Shown here piece by piece: positions 1 through 5,475 of a DNA stretch of 10,769 nt (its first letter is position 1; each line of letters starts with the position of its first letter). Origin of the DNA: JAMWZF01 sp041628615 (lineage in GTDB: Bacteria > Pseudomonadota > Alphaproteobacteria > Rhodobacterales > Rhodobacteraceae); contig JBFKOW010000128.1 in NCBI GenBank assembly GCA_041628615.1, positions 1 to 10,769 on the forward strand. Reading direction: 5' to 3'. Both the position numbers and the translations under genes were made by a program. The notes beneath the pieces were generated by a model. That model worked only from the letters and a program-made list of their open reading frames with translations. It made no database searches and was not told the origin of the DNA.

Positions 1-43
1 CGGGATCGCAGAAAAGGGTTGAGACGAGGTTTCGGCCCGCGCC

Positions 44-664
44 TCAGTCCCACTTGTAGTTGAAGCTGACCGAGATCCGGTCGTCCTCGGCCATGTTCAT
101 CGGCACCTCGTGGCGCAGCCAGCTTTCCCACAACAGCACCTCGCCGACCTCGGGGGCGACGTAGTGGAACATCCGCAGTTCCTCGGGGGCGTCCTTGAGC
201 CGGGGCGGGGCGGCCATCATCATCTGGCTGCGCGGGTCTTCGAGCTTCAGCGCCGAGGTGCCGCCGGGCATCTTCACGTAGGTGGTGCCGGAGATCACCG
301 AATGGGGGTGGATGTGGCTGGTGTGGATGCCGCCCTCGGGCAGGATGTTGATCCAGATGTCCTCGAGCACGAGGCCCTTGTCGCCGAGGTCGAAGGCGAG
401 GTCGGCGGCGAAGGCGGCGACGTGGGCGTCCAGCGCGCGGACCAGATCGGCGAAGATTGGGAACCGCCAGGGCAGGTCGGTGAGCGAGGCATAGGAGGTG
501 TAGCCCGGATAGCCCTCCGCCTCGCACCAGTCCTGCCCGGCTTCGTCGTCCTCGGCGATGGCGTAGCAGGAGGCCTCGAGTTCCGCCGGGTCGACGGCGG
601 GACCGTGTTCGGCAAGGCGGGCGCGGTAGAGGCGGGTGACGAAGAGGGGGGCGATCGCGGCCAT
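44..664 (-). CDS. Putative 2-oxoglutarate/Fe(II)-dependent oxygenase-like protein (TIGR02466-like)
   Basis: A 206-residue protein that resembles the TIGR02466 group of putative 2OG-Fe(II) oxygenases, whose substrates are unknown. A His-rich block holds H114, H117, H119 and H121, followed by the SGTTYV strand (125-130). H117/H119 would form an HxH variant of the proximal iron site. A distal block, LLWESWLRHEVPMN, supplies H185, and R196 in DDRISVSFN is placed like the 2OG-binding Arg of the double-stranded beta-helix fold. No signal peptide or membrane segment is seen. The reading frame is open back to 784, but the start at 664 is chosen because AGGAG lies 7 nt upstream (minus strand, 672-676) and the upstream extension reads through two palindromic repeats. 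The gene is antisense to the ribosomal string and divergent from rpmC. The family call is by motif memory; the enzymatic activity is inferred. Confidence 0.72.
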   Translation of the reverse strand: MAAIAPLFVTRLYRARLAEHGPAVDPAELEASCYAIAEDDEAGQDWCEAEGYPGYTSYASLTDLPWRFPIFADLVRALDAHVAAFAADLAFDLGDKGLVLEDIWINILPEGGIHTSHIHPHSVISGTTYVKMPGGTSALKLEDPRSQMMMAAPPRLKDAPEELRMFHYVAPEVGEVLLWESWLRHEVPMNMAEDDRISVSFNYKWD

Positions 665-714
665 GAACGGGCTCCTGTCTGCGGCGGCGCGGCGGCGGCG
701 CGGGGAACGGGTGG

Positions 715-736
715 GGTGGGTTGAAACCCACCTCAC
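715..736 (-). repeat. REP-like palindromic repeat, copy A
   Basis: On the + strand 715-732 has 8-nt arms GGTGGGTT and AACCCACC around a 2-nt centre (GA). Read on the minus strand it starts with the head GTGA (733-736) followed by the palindrome. The same unit recurs at 764, 4355 and 5317. Here it lies between the start of the minus-strand gene and the rpmC promoter, in inverted orientation to copy B, so the two heads face each other. Both copies have GCCCGCGG just to their right on the + strand (738-745 and 786-793). The form (short palindrome with a GTAG-type head, intergenic, paired) resembles REP/BIME elements mobilised by RAYT transposases; that origin is inferred. Confidence 0.7.
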
Positions 737-763
737 GGCCCGCGGCAAGGGGCGGTCTGCAGA

Positions 764-785
764 GTAGGGTGGGTCTCGACCCACC
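764..785 (+). repeat. REP-like palindromic repeat, copy B
   Basis: Head GTAG (764-767), then arms GGTGGGTC (768-775) and GACCCACC (778-785) around TC. This is the only copy in the window in + orientation and the only one with the GTAG head, the tetranucleotide typical of REP elements recognised by RAYT (Y1-type) transposases; the other copies carry GTGA. It ends 38 nt before the -35 box of the rpmC promoter. Confidence 0.72.
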
Positions 786-823
786 GCCCGCGGAAAACGG
801 CGCCGGAAACCGGCCGTTGGGGG

Positions 824-852
824 TTGCCAGACCGGCGCGGCGGGCCTATACG
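824..852 (+). promoter_or_regulatory. Candidate sigma-70-type promoter for rpmC and downstream genes
   Basis: A TTGCCA box (824-829) is separated by exactly 17 nt from TATACG (847-852). The start of transcription would be near 858-860. It lies directly between the divergent minus-strand gene and rpmC. This fits the need to restart transcription, because the antisense gene interrupts the expected rplP-rpmC linkage. Box positions are read from the sequence; activity is inferred. Confidence 0.7.
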
Positions 853-859
853 CGCGTCT

Positions 860-905
860 TCACCCTCCACCGGGAATCAGGGTGACCCCGCCACAGCGGG
901 CGGGG
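860..905 (+). promoter_or_regulatory. Structured 5' leader of rpmC (two consecutive hairpins)
   Basis: Two stems follow each other without overlap between the presumed transcription start and the rpmC Shine-Dalgarno sequence. The first is TCACCCT (860-866) with AGGGTGA (879-885) around a 12-nt loop. The second is CCCCGCC (886-892) with GGCGGGG (899-905) around a 6-nt loop. No T-tract follows, so this is not a classical terminator. It may stabilise the mRNA or bind a ribosomal protein for feedback control; neither is shown by the sequence. Confidence 0.5.
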
Positions 906-940
906 GCCTTCCGGTGATGTCGAGAGAAGGAAGACAGGCG

Positions 941-1150
941 ATGAACGCCAGCGAACTGCGTGACAAGACGCCGGACCAGCTCCGCGACGATCTGCTCAGC
1001 CTCAAGAAGGAGGCCTTCAACCTCCGGTTCCAGCAGGCCACCGGCCAGCTCGAGAACACCGCCCGGATGCGCCAGGTCCGCCGCGACGTGGCCCGGGTCC
1101 GCACCATCCTGAACGAAAAGGCGCAAGCCGCTGCCGGGGAGGCCAACTGA
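941..1150 (+). CDS. rpmC: 50S ribosomal protein L29
   Basis: A 69-residue L29 (uL29), which in the family is a small two-helix protein near the polypeptide exit tunnel beside L23. The sequence has the usual N-terminal motif MNASELR, the central KKEAFNLRFQQATGQLENT stretch (from residue 22) and the basic segment RQVRRDVARVRT. The frame is open upstream to 824, but that would run through the promoter and both leader hairpins. The ATG at 941 has an AAGGA Shine-Dalgarno sequence about 9 nt upstream and gives the normal family length. It is the first gene of the transcription unit and overlaps rpsQ by one base (TGATG). Confidence 0.96.
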   Translation: MNASELRDKTPDQLRDDLLSLKKEAFNLRFQQATGQLENTARMRQVRRDVARVRTILNEKAQAAAGEAN

Positions 1151-1383
1151 TGCCCAAGCGTATCCTCCAGGGTGTCGTCACCTCGAACCAGAACAACCAG
1201 ACCGTCACTGTCAAGGTCGAGCGCCGGTTCAAGCACCCGCTGCTGCAGAAGACGGTGCGGAAGTCCAAGAAGTACCGGGCCCATGACGAGGCCAACCAGT
1301 TCAACGTCGGCGACACCGTCCGGATCCAGGAATGTGCGCCGAAATCGAAGACCAAACGCTGGGAGGTGATCGCTCAGGTCTGA
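1150..1383 (+). CDS. rpsQ: 30S ribosomal protein S17
   Basis: A 77-residue S17 (uS17), a primary 16S rRNA binder of the 5' domain with an OB-fold. The family features are visible: an N-terminal MPKRILQGVV segment followed by NNQTVTVKVER, the RRFKHPLLQKTVRKSKKYRAHDE-type central basic loop (residues 26-47), and the C-terminal VGDTVRIQECAPKSKTKRW motif. It starts in the stop codon of rpmC, so translational coupling is likely. A 74-nt gap to rplN follows, the largest in this first block. Confidence 0.97.
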   Translation: MPKRILQGVVTSNQNNQTVTVKVERRFKHPLLQKTVRKSKKYRAHDEANQFNVGDTVRIQECAPKSKTKRWEVIAQV

Positions 1384-1412
1384 GCCATCACCGTCCGGTT
1401 TGATCGAAACCC

Positions 1413-1439
1413 TGGGGGTTCACAACAGAACAGCCCCCA
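1413..1439 (+). other. Hairpin in the rpsQ-rplN gap
   Basis: TGGGGG (1413-1418) can pair with CCCCCA (1434-1439) around a 15-nt loop. It lies in the 74-nt spacer between rpsQ and rplN, the point where the S10 and spc operons are separated in E. coli. No convincing -35/-10 pair and no T-tract accompany it, so a processing or stability element is the simplest reading. Confidence 0.35.
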
Positions 1440-1457
1440 AAGGTCGGGAGAAACCAC

Positions 1458-1826
1458 ATGATCCAGATGCAGACCAATCTGGATGTCGCTGACAACTCCG
1501 GAGCCCGGAAGGTTCAGTGCATCAAGGTGCTCGGCGGCTCGCACCGCCGCTACGCATCGGTCGGCGACATCATCGTCGTCTCGGTCAAGGAAGCCATTCC
1601 GCGCGGCCGCGTGAAGAAGGGCGACGTCCGCAAGGCCGTCGTCGTGCGCACCGCCAAGGAAGTCCGCCGCGAGGACGGCACGTCGATCCGCTTCGACAGC
1701 AACGCCGCGGTGATCCTGAACAACGCCGGCGAGCCGGTCGGCACCCGGATCTTCGGCCCCGTCGTGCGCGAGCTGCGGGCCAAGAACTTCATGAAGATCA
1801 TCTCGCTCGCGCCGGAGGTGCTCTGA
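1458..1826 (+). CDS. rplN: 50S ribosomal protein L14
   Basis: A 122-residue L14 (uL14), a beta-barrel protein at the subunit interface that contacts 16S rRNA and L19 and is the docking site of the silencing factor RsfS. The start is MIQMQTNLDVADNSGARKV, a typical family opening, and the signature region KGDVRKAVVVRT followed by the FDSNAAVILN motif (about residues 80-90) is intact. The family length of 122 residues is exact. GGGAG (1446-1450) lies 7 nt before the ATG. One base separates its stop from the rplX start. Confidence 0.98.
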   Translation: MIQMQTNLDVADNSGARKVQCIKVLGGSHRRYASVGDIIVVSVKEAIPRGRVKKGDVRKAVVVRTAKEVRREDGTSIRFDSNAAVILNNAGEPVGTRIFGPVVRELRAKNFMKIISLAPEVL

Positions 1827-1827
1827 C

Positions 1828-2133
1828 ATGGCTGCAAAACTGAAGAAGGGCGACAAGGTCTTCGTGCTTGCCGGCAAGGACAAGGGCAAGACCGGCGAGA
1901 TCTCCAGCGTCGACCCGAAGGCCGGCAAGGCCGTGGTCGACGGGATCAACATGGCGATCCGCCACACCCGCCAGACCCAGAACAGCCAGGGCGGCCGGAT
2001 GCCCAAGGCGATGCCGATCGACCTGTCGAACCTCGCCATCGTCGACACCAACGGCAAGCCGAGCCGCGTCGGGTTCCGCATCGAGGACGGCAAGAAGGTC
2101 CGTTACGCCAAGACCACCGGGGAGGCGATCTGA
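1828..2133 (+). CDS. rplX: 50S ribosomal protein L24
   Basis: A 101-residue L24 (uL24), an assembly-initiating protein that binds the 5' end of 23S rRNA. The KOW motif is clear near the N-terminus (KKGDKVFVLAGKDKGKTGEI, residues 6-25), followed by the family segment VDGINMAIRHTRQTQ and the C-terminal RVGFRIEDGKKVRYAKTTGE. The start follows the rplN stop by one base and its own stop overlaps the rplE start by one base (TGATG), as expected for tight coupling. Confidence 0.97.
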   Translation: MAAKLKKGDKVFVLAGKDKGKTGEISSVDPKAGKAVVDGINMAIRHTRQTQNSQGGRMPKAMPIDLSNLAIVDTNGKPSRVGFRIEDGKKVRYAKTTGEAI

Positions 2134-2696
2134 TGCTCGATACCGCTGGCTACAGCCCGCGTCTCAAGACGCAGTACCGTTCCGCCATCAAGGCCGCCCT
2201 CAAGGAAGAGTTCGGCTACACCAACGACCTGCAGGTGCCCCGGCTCGACAAGATCGTGCTGAACATCGGCGCCGGCACCGAGGCGGTGAAGGACTCCAAG
2301 AAGGCCAAGTCGGCCCAGGAGGACCTGACCGCCATCGCCGGCCAGCAGGCCGTCATCACCCGCGCCCGCAAGTCGATCGCCGGCTTCCGGGTCCGCGAGG
2401 GGATGCCGCTGGGCGCCAAGGTGACCCTGCGCGGCGACCGGATGTACGAATTCCTCGACCGGCTGATCACCATCGCCCTGCCGCGGGTCCGCGACTTTCG
2501 CGGCGTGAAGGGCAGCGCCTTCGACGGCCGCGGCAACTACGCCATGGGCCTGAAGGAGCACATCGTGTTCCCCGAGATCAACTTCGACAAGGTCGACGAG
2601 GTCTGGGGAATGGACATCATCATCTGCACCACGGCCAAGACCGACGCAGAAGCCAAGGCGCTGTTGAAGCATTTCAACATGCCGTTCAACAGCTGA
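2133..2696 (+). CDS. rplE: 50S ribosomal protein L5
   Basis: A 187-residue L5 (uL5), which binds 5S rRNA in the central protuberance, contacts P-site tRNA and forms a bridge with S13 (also encoded here at 8861). It shows the family signature around VPRLDKIVLNIGAG (residues 32-45), then the QQAVITRARKSIAGFRVREG block, DRLITIALPRVRDFRG, and the C-terminal GMDIIICTTAKTDAEAKALL. It is slightly longer than the 179 residues of E. coli L5, mainly from an N-terminal extension. The ATG overlaps the rplX stop. Thirteen bases separate it from rpsN. Confidence 0.98.
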   Translation: MLDTAGYSPRLKTQYRSAIKAALKEEFGYTNDLQVPRLDKIVLNIGAGTEAVKDSKKAKSAQEDLTAIAGQQAVITRARKSIAGFRVREGMPLGAKVTLRGDRMYEFLDRLITIALPRVRDFRGVKGSAFDGRGNYAMGLKEHIVFPEINFDKVDEVWGMDIIICTTAKTDAEAKALLKHFNMPFNS

Positions 2697-2709
2697 GGGG
2701 ACGCGACCG

Positions 2710-3015
2710 ATGGCAAAGAAATCGATGATCGAACGCGAGAAGAAGCGTCAGCGCCTGGTCGAGCAGTACGCCGCCAAGCGCGCCGCGCTGAAGGAGATCG
2801 CGAACGACCAGGACAAGCCGATGGAAGAGCGGTTCAAGGCCCGCCTGGCGCTCGCCAAGCTGCCGCGCAACTCCTCGCCGACCCGGCTGCACAACCGCTG
2901 CCAGCTCACCGGCCGGCCGCACGCCTACTACCGCAAGCTCAAGATCAGCCGGATCGCGCTGCGTGACCTCGGGTCCGCCGGCCAGATCCCCGGCCTGGTC
3001 AAGTCGAGCTGGTAA
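2710..3015 (+). CDS. rpsN: 30S ribosomal protein S14, zinc-independent form
   Basis: A 101-residue S14 (uS14) of the 30S head. It belongs to the long, zinc-free class: only one cysteine is present (in HNRCQLTGRPHAYY, from residue 61) and the CxxC pairs of the short zinc-binding class are absent. The conserved LPRNSSPTRLHNRC and the C-terminal GQIPGLVKSSW are intact. A GAGGGG sequence overlapping the rplE stop provides the ribosome binding site. Confidence 0.98.
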   Translation: MAKKSMIEREKKRQRLVEQYAAKRAALKEIANDQDKPMEERFKARLALAKLPRNSSPTRLHNRCQLTGRPHAYYRKLKISRIALRDLGSAGQIPGLVKSSW

Positions 3016-3036
3016 GGGAAGGGAGGGTATCAGATC

Positions 3037-3429
3037 ATGAACGATCCTATCGGCGATATGCTCACCCGCATCCGCAACGGCCAGATGCGCGGCAAGTCCA
3101 CCGTCTCGACGCCGGCCTCCAAGCTGCGCGCCTGGGTGCTCGATGTGCTCGCGGACGAGGGCTACATCCGCGGCTACGAGAAGACCACCGATGTCCAGGG
3201 CCACCCGGCCTTCGAGATCTCGCTCAAGTATTTCGACGGCACCCCGGTCATCCGCGAACTGAAGCGGGTCTCCAAGCCGGGCCGCCGGGTCTACATGAGC
3301 GTGAAGGACATCCCGCAGGTCCGCCAGGGCCTCGGTCTGTCCATCGTCTCGACCCCCAAGGGTGTGATGTCCGACGCTGCCGCACGTTCGCAGAACGTGG
3401 GTGGCGAGGTCCTCTGCACCGTCTTCTAA
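3037..3429 (+). CDS. rpsH: 30S ribosomal protein S8
   Basis: A 130-residue S8 (uS8), which binds the central domain of 16S rRNA and in E. coli represses the spc operon by binding its own mRNA near rplX-rplE. The start MNDPIGDMLTRIRNGQ is canonical, and the family signature STPKGVMSDAAARSQNVGGE lies in the C-terminal RNA-binding region. GGAGG (3022-3026) precedes the ATG by about 10 nt. Whether S8 autoregulation is kept here cannot be judged by eye. Confidence 0.98.
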   Translation: MNDPIGDMLTRIRNGQMRGKSTVSTPASKLRAWVLDVLADEGYIRGYEKTTDVQGHPAFEISLKYFDGTPVIRELKRVSKPGRRVYMSVKDIPQVRQGLGLSIVSTPKGVMSDAAARSQNVGGEVLCTVF

Positions 3430-3442
3430 GGGAGCCGCACGA

Positions 3443-3976
3443 ATGTCTCGAATTGGCAAGAAACCGGTCGACCTGCCCGGCGGCGTGAGCGCCACCGTGT
3501 CGGGCCAGACCATCGAGGTGAAGGGCCCCAAGGGGACCCGGAGCTTCACCGCGACCGACGACGTGACCATCGCCGTCGAGGACGGCGCCGTATCGGTGAC
3601 CCCGCGCGGCAAGTCCAAGCGCGCCCGCCAGCAGTGGGGGATGTCCCGCACGATGGTTCAGAACTGCGTCACCGGCGTGACCGAGGGCTTCAAGCGCGAG
3701 CTCGAGATCACCGGCGTCGGCTACCGGGCGCAGATGCAGGGCAACGTCCTGAAGCTGAACCTCGGCTACAGCCACGACGTCGACTTCGAGGTCCCCGCCG
3801 GGGTCACCGTGTCGGCGCCGAAGCAGACCCAGATCGTCGTCGAGGGCGCCGACCAGCAGCTCGTCGGCCAGGTCGCCGCGAACATCCGCGAGTGGCGCGC
3901 CCCCGAGCCCTACAAGGGCAAGGGCATCCGCTACGCCGACGAGTACATCTTCCGCAAGGAAGGCAAGAAGAAGTAA
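3443..3976 (+). CDS. rplF: 50S ribosomal protein L6
   Basis: A 177-residue L6 (uL6), located near the sarcin-ricin loop at the factor-binding site. It contains two related alpha/beta domains: residues 1 to about 80 (MSRIGKKPVDLPGG start) and about 81 to 177, ending with the family signature PEPYKGKGIRYADEYIFRKE. The frame is open to 3401 inside rpsH, but the ATG at 3443 gives the standard N-terminus and is preceded by AAGGGAG, which overlaps the rpsH stop codon. Confidence 0.98.
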   Translation: MSRIGKKPVDLPGGVSATVSGQTIEVKGPKGTRSFTATDDVTIAVEDGAVSVTPRGKSKRARQQWGMSRTMVQNCVTGVTEGFKRELEITGVGYRAQMQGNVLKLNLGYSHDVDFEVPAGVTVSAPKQTQIVVEGADQQLVGQVAANIREWRAPEPYKGKGIRYADEYIFRKEGKKK

Positions 3977-3987
3977 GGACCGGACAC

Positions 3988-4347
3988 ATGGCACTTTCCA
4001 AGAGAGAGCTGTTCCAGAAGCGCCGCCAGCGTGTCCGGAACAAGCTGCGCAAGGTGAACGCCGGCCGCCCGCGGCTCAGCGTGCACCGTTCCAGCAAGAA
4101 CATCAGCGTGCAGCTGATCGACGACGTCAACGGCGTCACCCTCGCCAGCGCCTCGTCGCTGGAGAAGGATCTCGGCATCGTCGGCAAGAACAACGTGGAG
4201 GCCGCCGCCAAGGTGGGCGCCGCGATCGCCGAGCGCGCCAAGAAGGCCGGCGTGACCGAGGCCTATTTCGACCGTGGCGGGTTCCTGTTCCACGGCCGGG
4301 TCAAGGCGCTGGCCGAAGCGGCCCGCGAGGGCGGCCTGAAGATCTGA
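3988..4347 (+). CDS. rplR: 50S ribosomal protein L18
   Basis: A 119-residue L18 (uL18), a 5S rRNA-binding protein of the central protuberance acting with L5 (2133). The basic N-terminus (SKRELFQKRRQRVRNKLRK) is followed by RPRLSVHRSSKNISVQLIDD and the C-terminal FDRGGFLFHGRVKALAEAAREGGL, all characteristic. The start has AAGGA of the rplF stop region about 10 nt upstream. A longer overlapping frame from 3634 is a shadow of rplF. After this gene the tight packing ends and a 173-nt spacer follows before rpsE. Confidence 0.98.
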   Translation: MALSKRELFQKRRQRVRNKLRKVNAGRPRLSVHRSSKNISVQLIDDVNGVTLASASSLEKDLGIVGKNNVEAAAKVGAAIAERAKKAGVTEAYFDRGGFLFHGRVKALAEAAREGGLKI

Positions 4348-4354
4348 CGGGGGC

Positions 4355-4376
4355 GGTGGGTCGAGACCCACCTCAC
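4355..4376 (-). repeat. REP-like palindromic repeat, copy C
   Basis: On the + strand, arms GGTGGGTC (4355-4362) and GACCCACC (4365-4372) flank GA; the minus-strand head GTGA is 4373-4376. It begins only 7 nt after the rplR stop codon, inside what is normally a tight rplR-rpsE junction. In RNA it would form an 8-bp hairpin with a 2-base centre. A diverged sister copy follows 21 nt downstream. Confidence 0.72.
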
Positions 4377-4393
4377 TCCGTCGTCCGGCGCGG

Positions 4394-4411
4394 GGCGGGT
4401 TGCGGCCCGCC
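4394..4411. repeat. Diverged palindrome, probable degenerate copy of the REP-like repeat
   Basis: GGCGGG (4394-4399) pairs with CCCGCC (4406-4411) around a 6-nt loop. It aligns over its full 18 nt with copy A: the third base T is replaced by C and its pairing partner A by G, so the stem is kept by a compensatory change; the remaining differences are in the loop region. This favours descent from the same element, but the sequence is short and GC-rich, so chance is possible. Confidence 0.4.
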
Positions 4412-4456
4412 GCGCGCCAAGTGGTGAAGGCGGCAACCGCCGTCTCGATGATCCGG

Positions 4457-4471
4457 GGCCCGCGACGGGCC
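4457..4471 (+). other. Small hairpin in the rplR-rpsE spacer
   Basis: GGCCCG (4457-4462) and CGGGCC (4466-4471) form a perfect 6-bp stem with a CGA loop. A second stem, GGCGG and CCGCC around CAA, lies at 4429-4441, and a GGGCCC pair at 4489-4502 follows. None is followed by a T-tract and I see no clear promoter, so rpsE is probably still read from upstream through this structured spacer. Confidence 0.35.
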
Positions 4472-4520
4472 ACCTGGATTGGTCAACCGGGCCCTTGGGC
4501 CCCAAAGTTCGGAGAGCCGT

Positions 4521-5108
4521 ATGGCCAGAGAACCCCAGAACCGCGACGGTGGCCGCGGCCGTCGCGACCGCGACGAAACCCCCGAATTCGCCGATCGCCT
4601 GGTCGCGATCAATCGCGTGTCCAAGACCGTCAAGGGCGGCAAGCGCTTCGGCTTCGCGGCGCTGGTCGTCGTCGGCGACCAGAAGGGCCGCGTCGGCTTC
4701 GGCAAGGGCAAGGCCAAGGAGGTCCCCGAGGCGATCCGCAAGGCCACCGAGCAGGCCAAGCGCCAGATGATGCGGGTGCCGCTGCGCGAGGGCCGCACCC
4801 TGCACCACGACATCGAGGGCCGTCACGGCGCCGGCCGGGTGGTGATGCGCACCGCCGCCCAGGGGACCGGGATCATCGCCGGCGGCCCGATGCGCGCGGT
4901 GTTCGAGATGCTGGGCATCCACGACGTCGTCGCCAAGTCGATCGGCTCGCAGAACCCCTACAACATGATCCGCGCCACCCTCGACGGCCTGCAGAAGCAG
5001 CAGTCGCCGCGCTCGGTCGCCCAGCGCCGCGGCAAGAAGGTGGCCGACATCCTGCCCAAGCGCGAGGACGCGCCGCAGGAAAGCGCCCAGGTGGCTGAGG
5101 AGGCCTGA
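4521..5108 (+). CDS. rpsE: 30S ribosomal protein S5
   Basis: A 195-residue S5 (uS5), which acts at the mRNA entry site and in decoding accuracy together with S3 and S4. A short charged N-terminal tail (residues 1-20) is followed by the S5 dsRNA-binding-like domain with the signature from KGGKRFGFAALVVVGD to RVGFGKGKAKEVPEAIRKA (about residues 38-75). A C-terminal domain then has GAGRVVMRTAAQGTGIIAGG and the AKSIGSQNPYNMIRAT motif. The frame can be extended to a TTG at 4479, but the ATG at 4521 has GGAG 6 nt upstream (4511-4514) and gives the expected N-terminus. The 173-nt gap upstream, filled with repeats, is the unusual part. Confidence 0.98.
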   Translation: MAREPQNRDGGRGRRDRDETPEFADRLVAINRVSKTVKGGKRFGFAALVVVGDQKGRVGFGKGKAKEVPEAIRKATEQAKRQMMRVPLREGRTLHHDIEGRHGAGRVVMRTAAQGTGIIAGGPMRAVFEMLGIHDVVAKSIGSQNPYNMIRATLDGLQKQQSPRSVAQRRGKKVADILPKREDAPQESAQVAEEA

Positions 5109-5113
5109 GGAAC

Positions 5114-5302
5114 ATGGCAAAGACTATCGTCGTCAAGCAGGTGGGCTCGCCCATCCGCCGCCCCGAGATCCAGCGCAAGACGCTGATCGGCCTCGGGCTG
5201 AACAAGATGCACAAGACCCGCGAGCTCGAGGACACCCCCGCGATCCGCGGCATGGTGAACTCGATCCCGCACCTCGTGGAGATCGTGGAGGAGCGCGGCT
5301 GA
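5114..5302 (+). CDS. rpmD: 50S ribosomal protein L30
   Basis: A 62-residue L30 (uL30), a small ferredoxin-like-fold protein binding 23S rRNA. It shows the family pattern KTIVVKQVGSPIRRPEIQRK, then LIGLGLNKMHKTRELEDTPAIRGMV, which is diagnostic for the bacterial form. GAGGAA at the end of rpsE supplies the ribosome binding site. It is the last gene before a repeat and a strong hairpin terminator candidate, so it may end the first transcription unit. Confidence 0.97.
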   Translation: MAKTIVVKQVGSPIRRPEIQRKTLIGLGLNKMHKTRELEDTPAIRGMVNSIPHLVEIVEERG

Positions 5303-5316
5303 CGCCGCCCCCGGGG

Positions 5317-5338
5317 GGTGGGTCGAGACCCACCTCAC
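5317..5338 (-). repeat. REP-like palindromic repeat, copy D
   Basis: Same unit and same orientation as copy C: + strand arms GGTGGGTC (5317-5324) and GACCCACC (5327-5334) around GA, minus-strand head GTGA at 5335-5338. The 18-nt palindrome is identical to copy C. It starts 14 nt after the rpmD stop and lies 13 nt before the terminator stem, so the rpmD 3' end would carry two consecutive hairpins. Confidence 0.72.
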
Positions 5339-5351
5339 GCTGCAATGCCCG

Positions 5352-5379
5352 ACGCCCCGGCCCGCCAAGGCCGGGGCGT
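5352..5379 (+). terminator. Strong hairpin, probable intrinsic terminator after rpmD
   Basis: A perfect 11-bp stem, ACGCCCCGGCC (5352-5362) with GGCCGGGGCGT (5369-5379), closes a 6-nt loop (CGCCAA). Downstream is TTCGCGTTTCGC, only moderately T-rich, a common form at high-GC alphaproteobacterial 3' ends. A terminator in the middle of the spc string is unexpected and implies that rplO and secY need their own promoter or read-through. Confidence 0.65.
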
Positions 5380-5425
5380 TCGCGTTTCGCGCCGCCGGCC
5401 GGAGGCGACGCCGCGCCTCATTGTG

Positions 5426-5471
5426 CCGCCTCCCCGCCCCGCGATGCTGGCGCCGCCGAGCGGGGAGGCGG
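5426..5471 (+). promoter_or_regulatory. 12-bp hairpin covering the Shine-Dalgarno of the small ORF
   Basis: CCGCCTCCCCGC (5426-5437) is perfectly complementary to GCGGGGAGGCGG (5460-5471), with a 22-nt loop. The right arm contains the GGGGAGG ribosome binding site (5462-5468) of the ATG at 5476, so the folded RNA would hide it. The loop and right arm also contain an 11-codon ORF (ATG 5444) that ends in an ATGA overlap with the small ORF start, though without a visible ribosome binding site. Confidence 0.5.
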
Positions 5472-5475
5472 ACCG

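Noticed and set aside
17..43. Possible fifth repeat copy at the left edge, sharing GGGTTGAGAC and CGGCCCGCG with the copy A region
   Set aside because: The palindrome is not preserved and the similarity is short in a GC-rich context, so it cannot be separated from chance.
665..784. N-terminal extension of the minus-strand gene to 784
   Set aside because: It would translate both palindromic repeats and is rich in Arg and Pro; the ATG at 664 has a good Shine-Dalgarno sequence.
1384..1457. Possible spc-type promoter between rpsQ and rplN (TTGATC at 1400)
   Set aside because: No acceptable -10 box at 16-18 nt; the best candidates (CAACAG, AACAGA) are poor. Only the hairpin is kept as a feature.
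4479..4520. 14-residue extension of S5 from a TTG at 4479
   Set aside because: No ribosome binding site for it, while the ATG at 4521 has GGAG at proper spacing and gives the usual N-terminus.
715..5338. CRISPR-like reading of the recurring palindrome
   Set aside because: The copies are few, in both orientations and kilobases apart, without regular spacers or cas genes; a REP-like family fits better.
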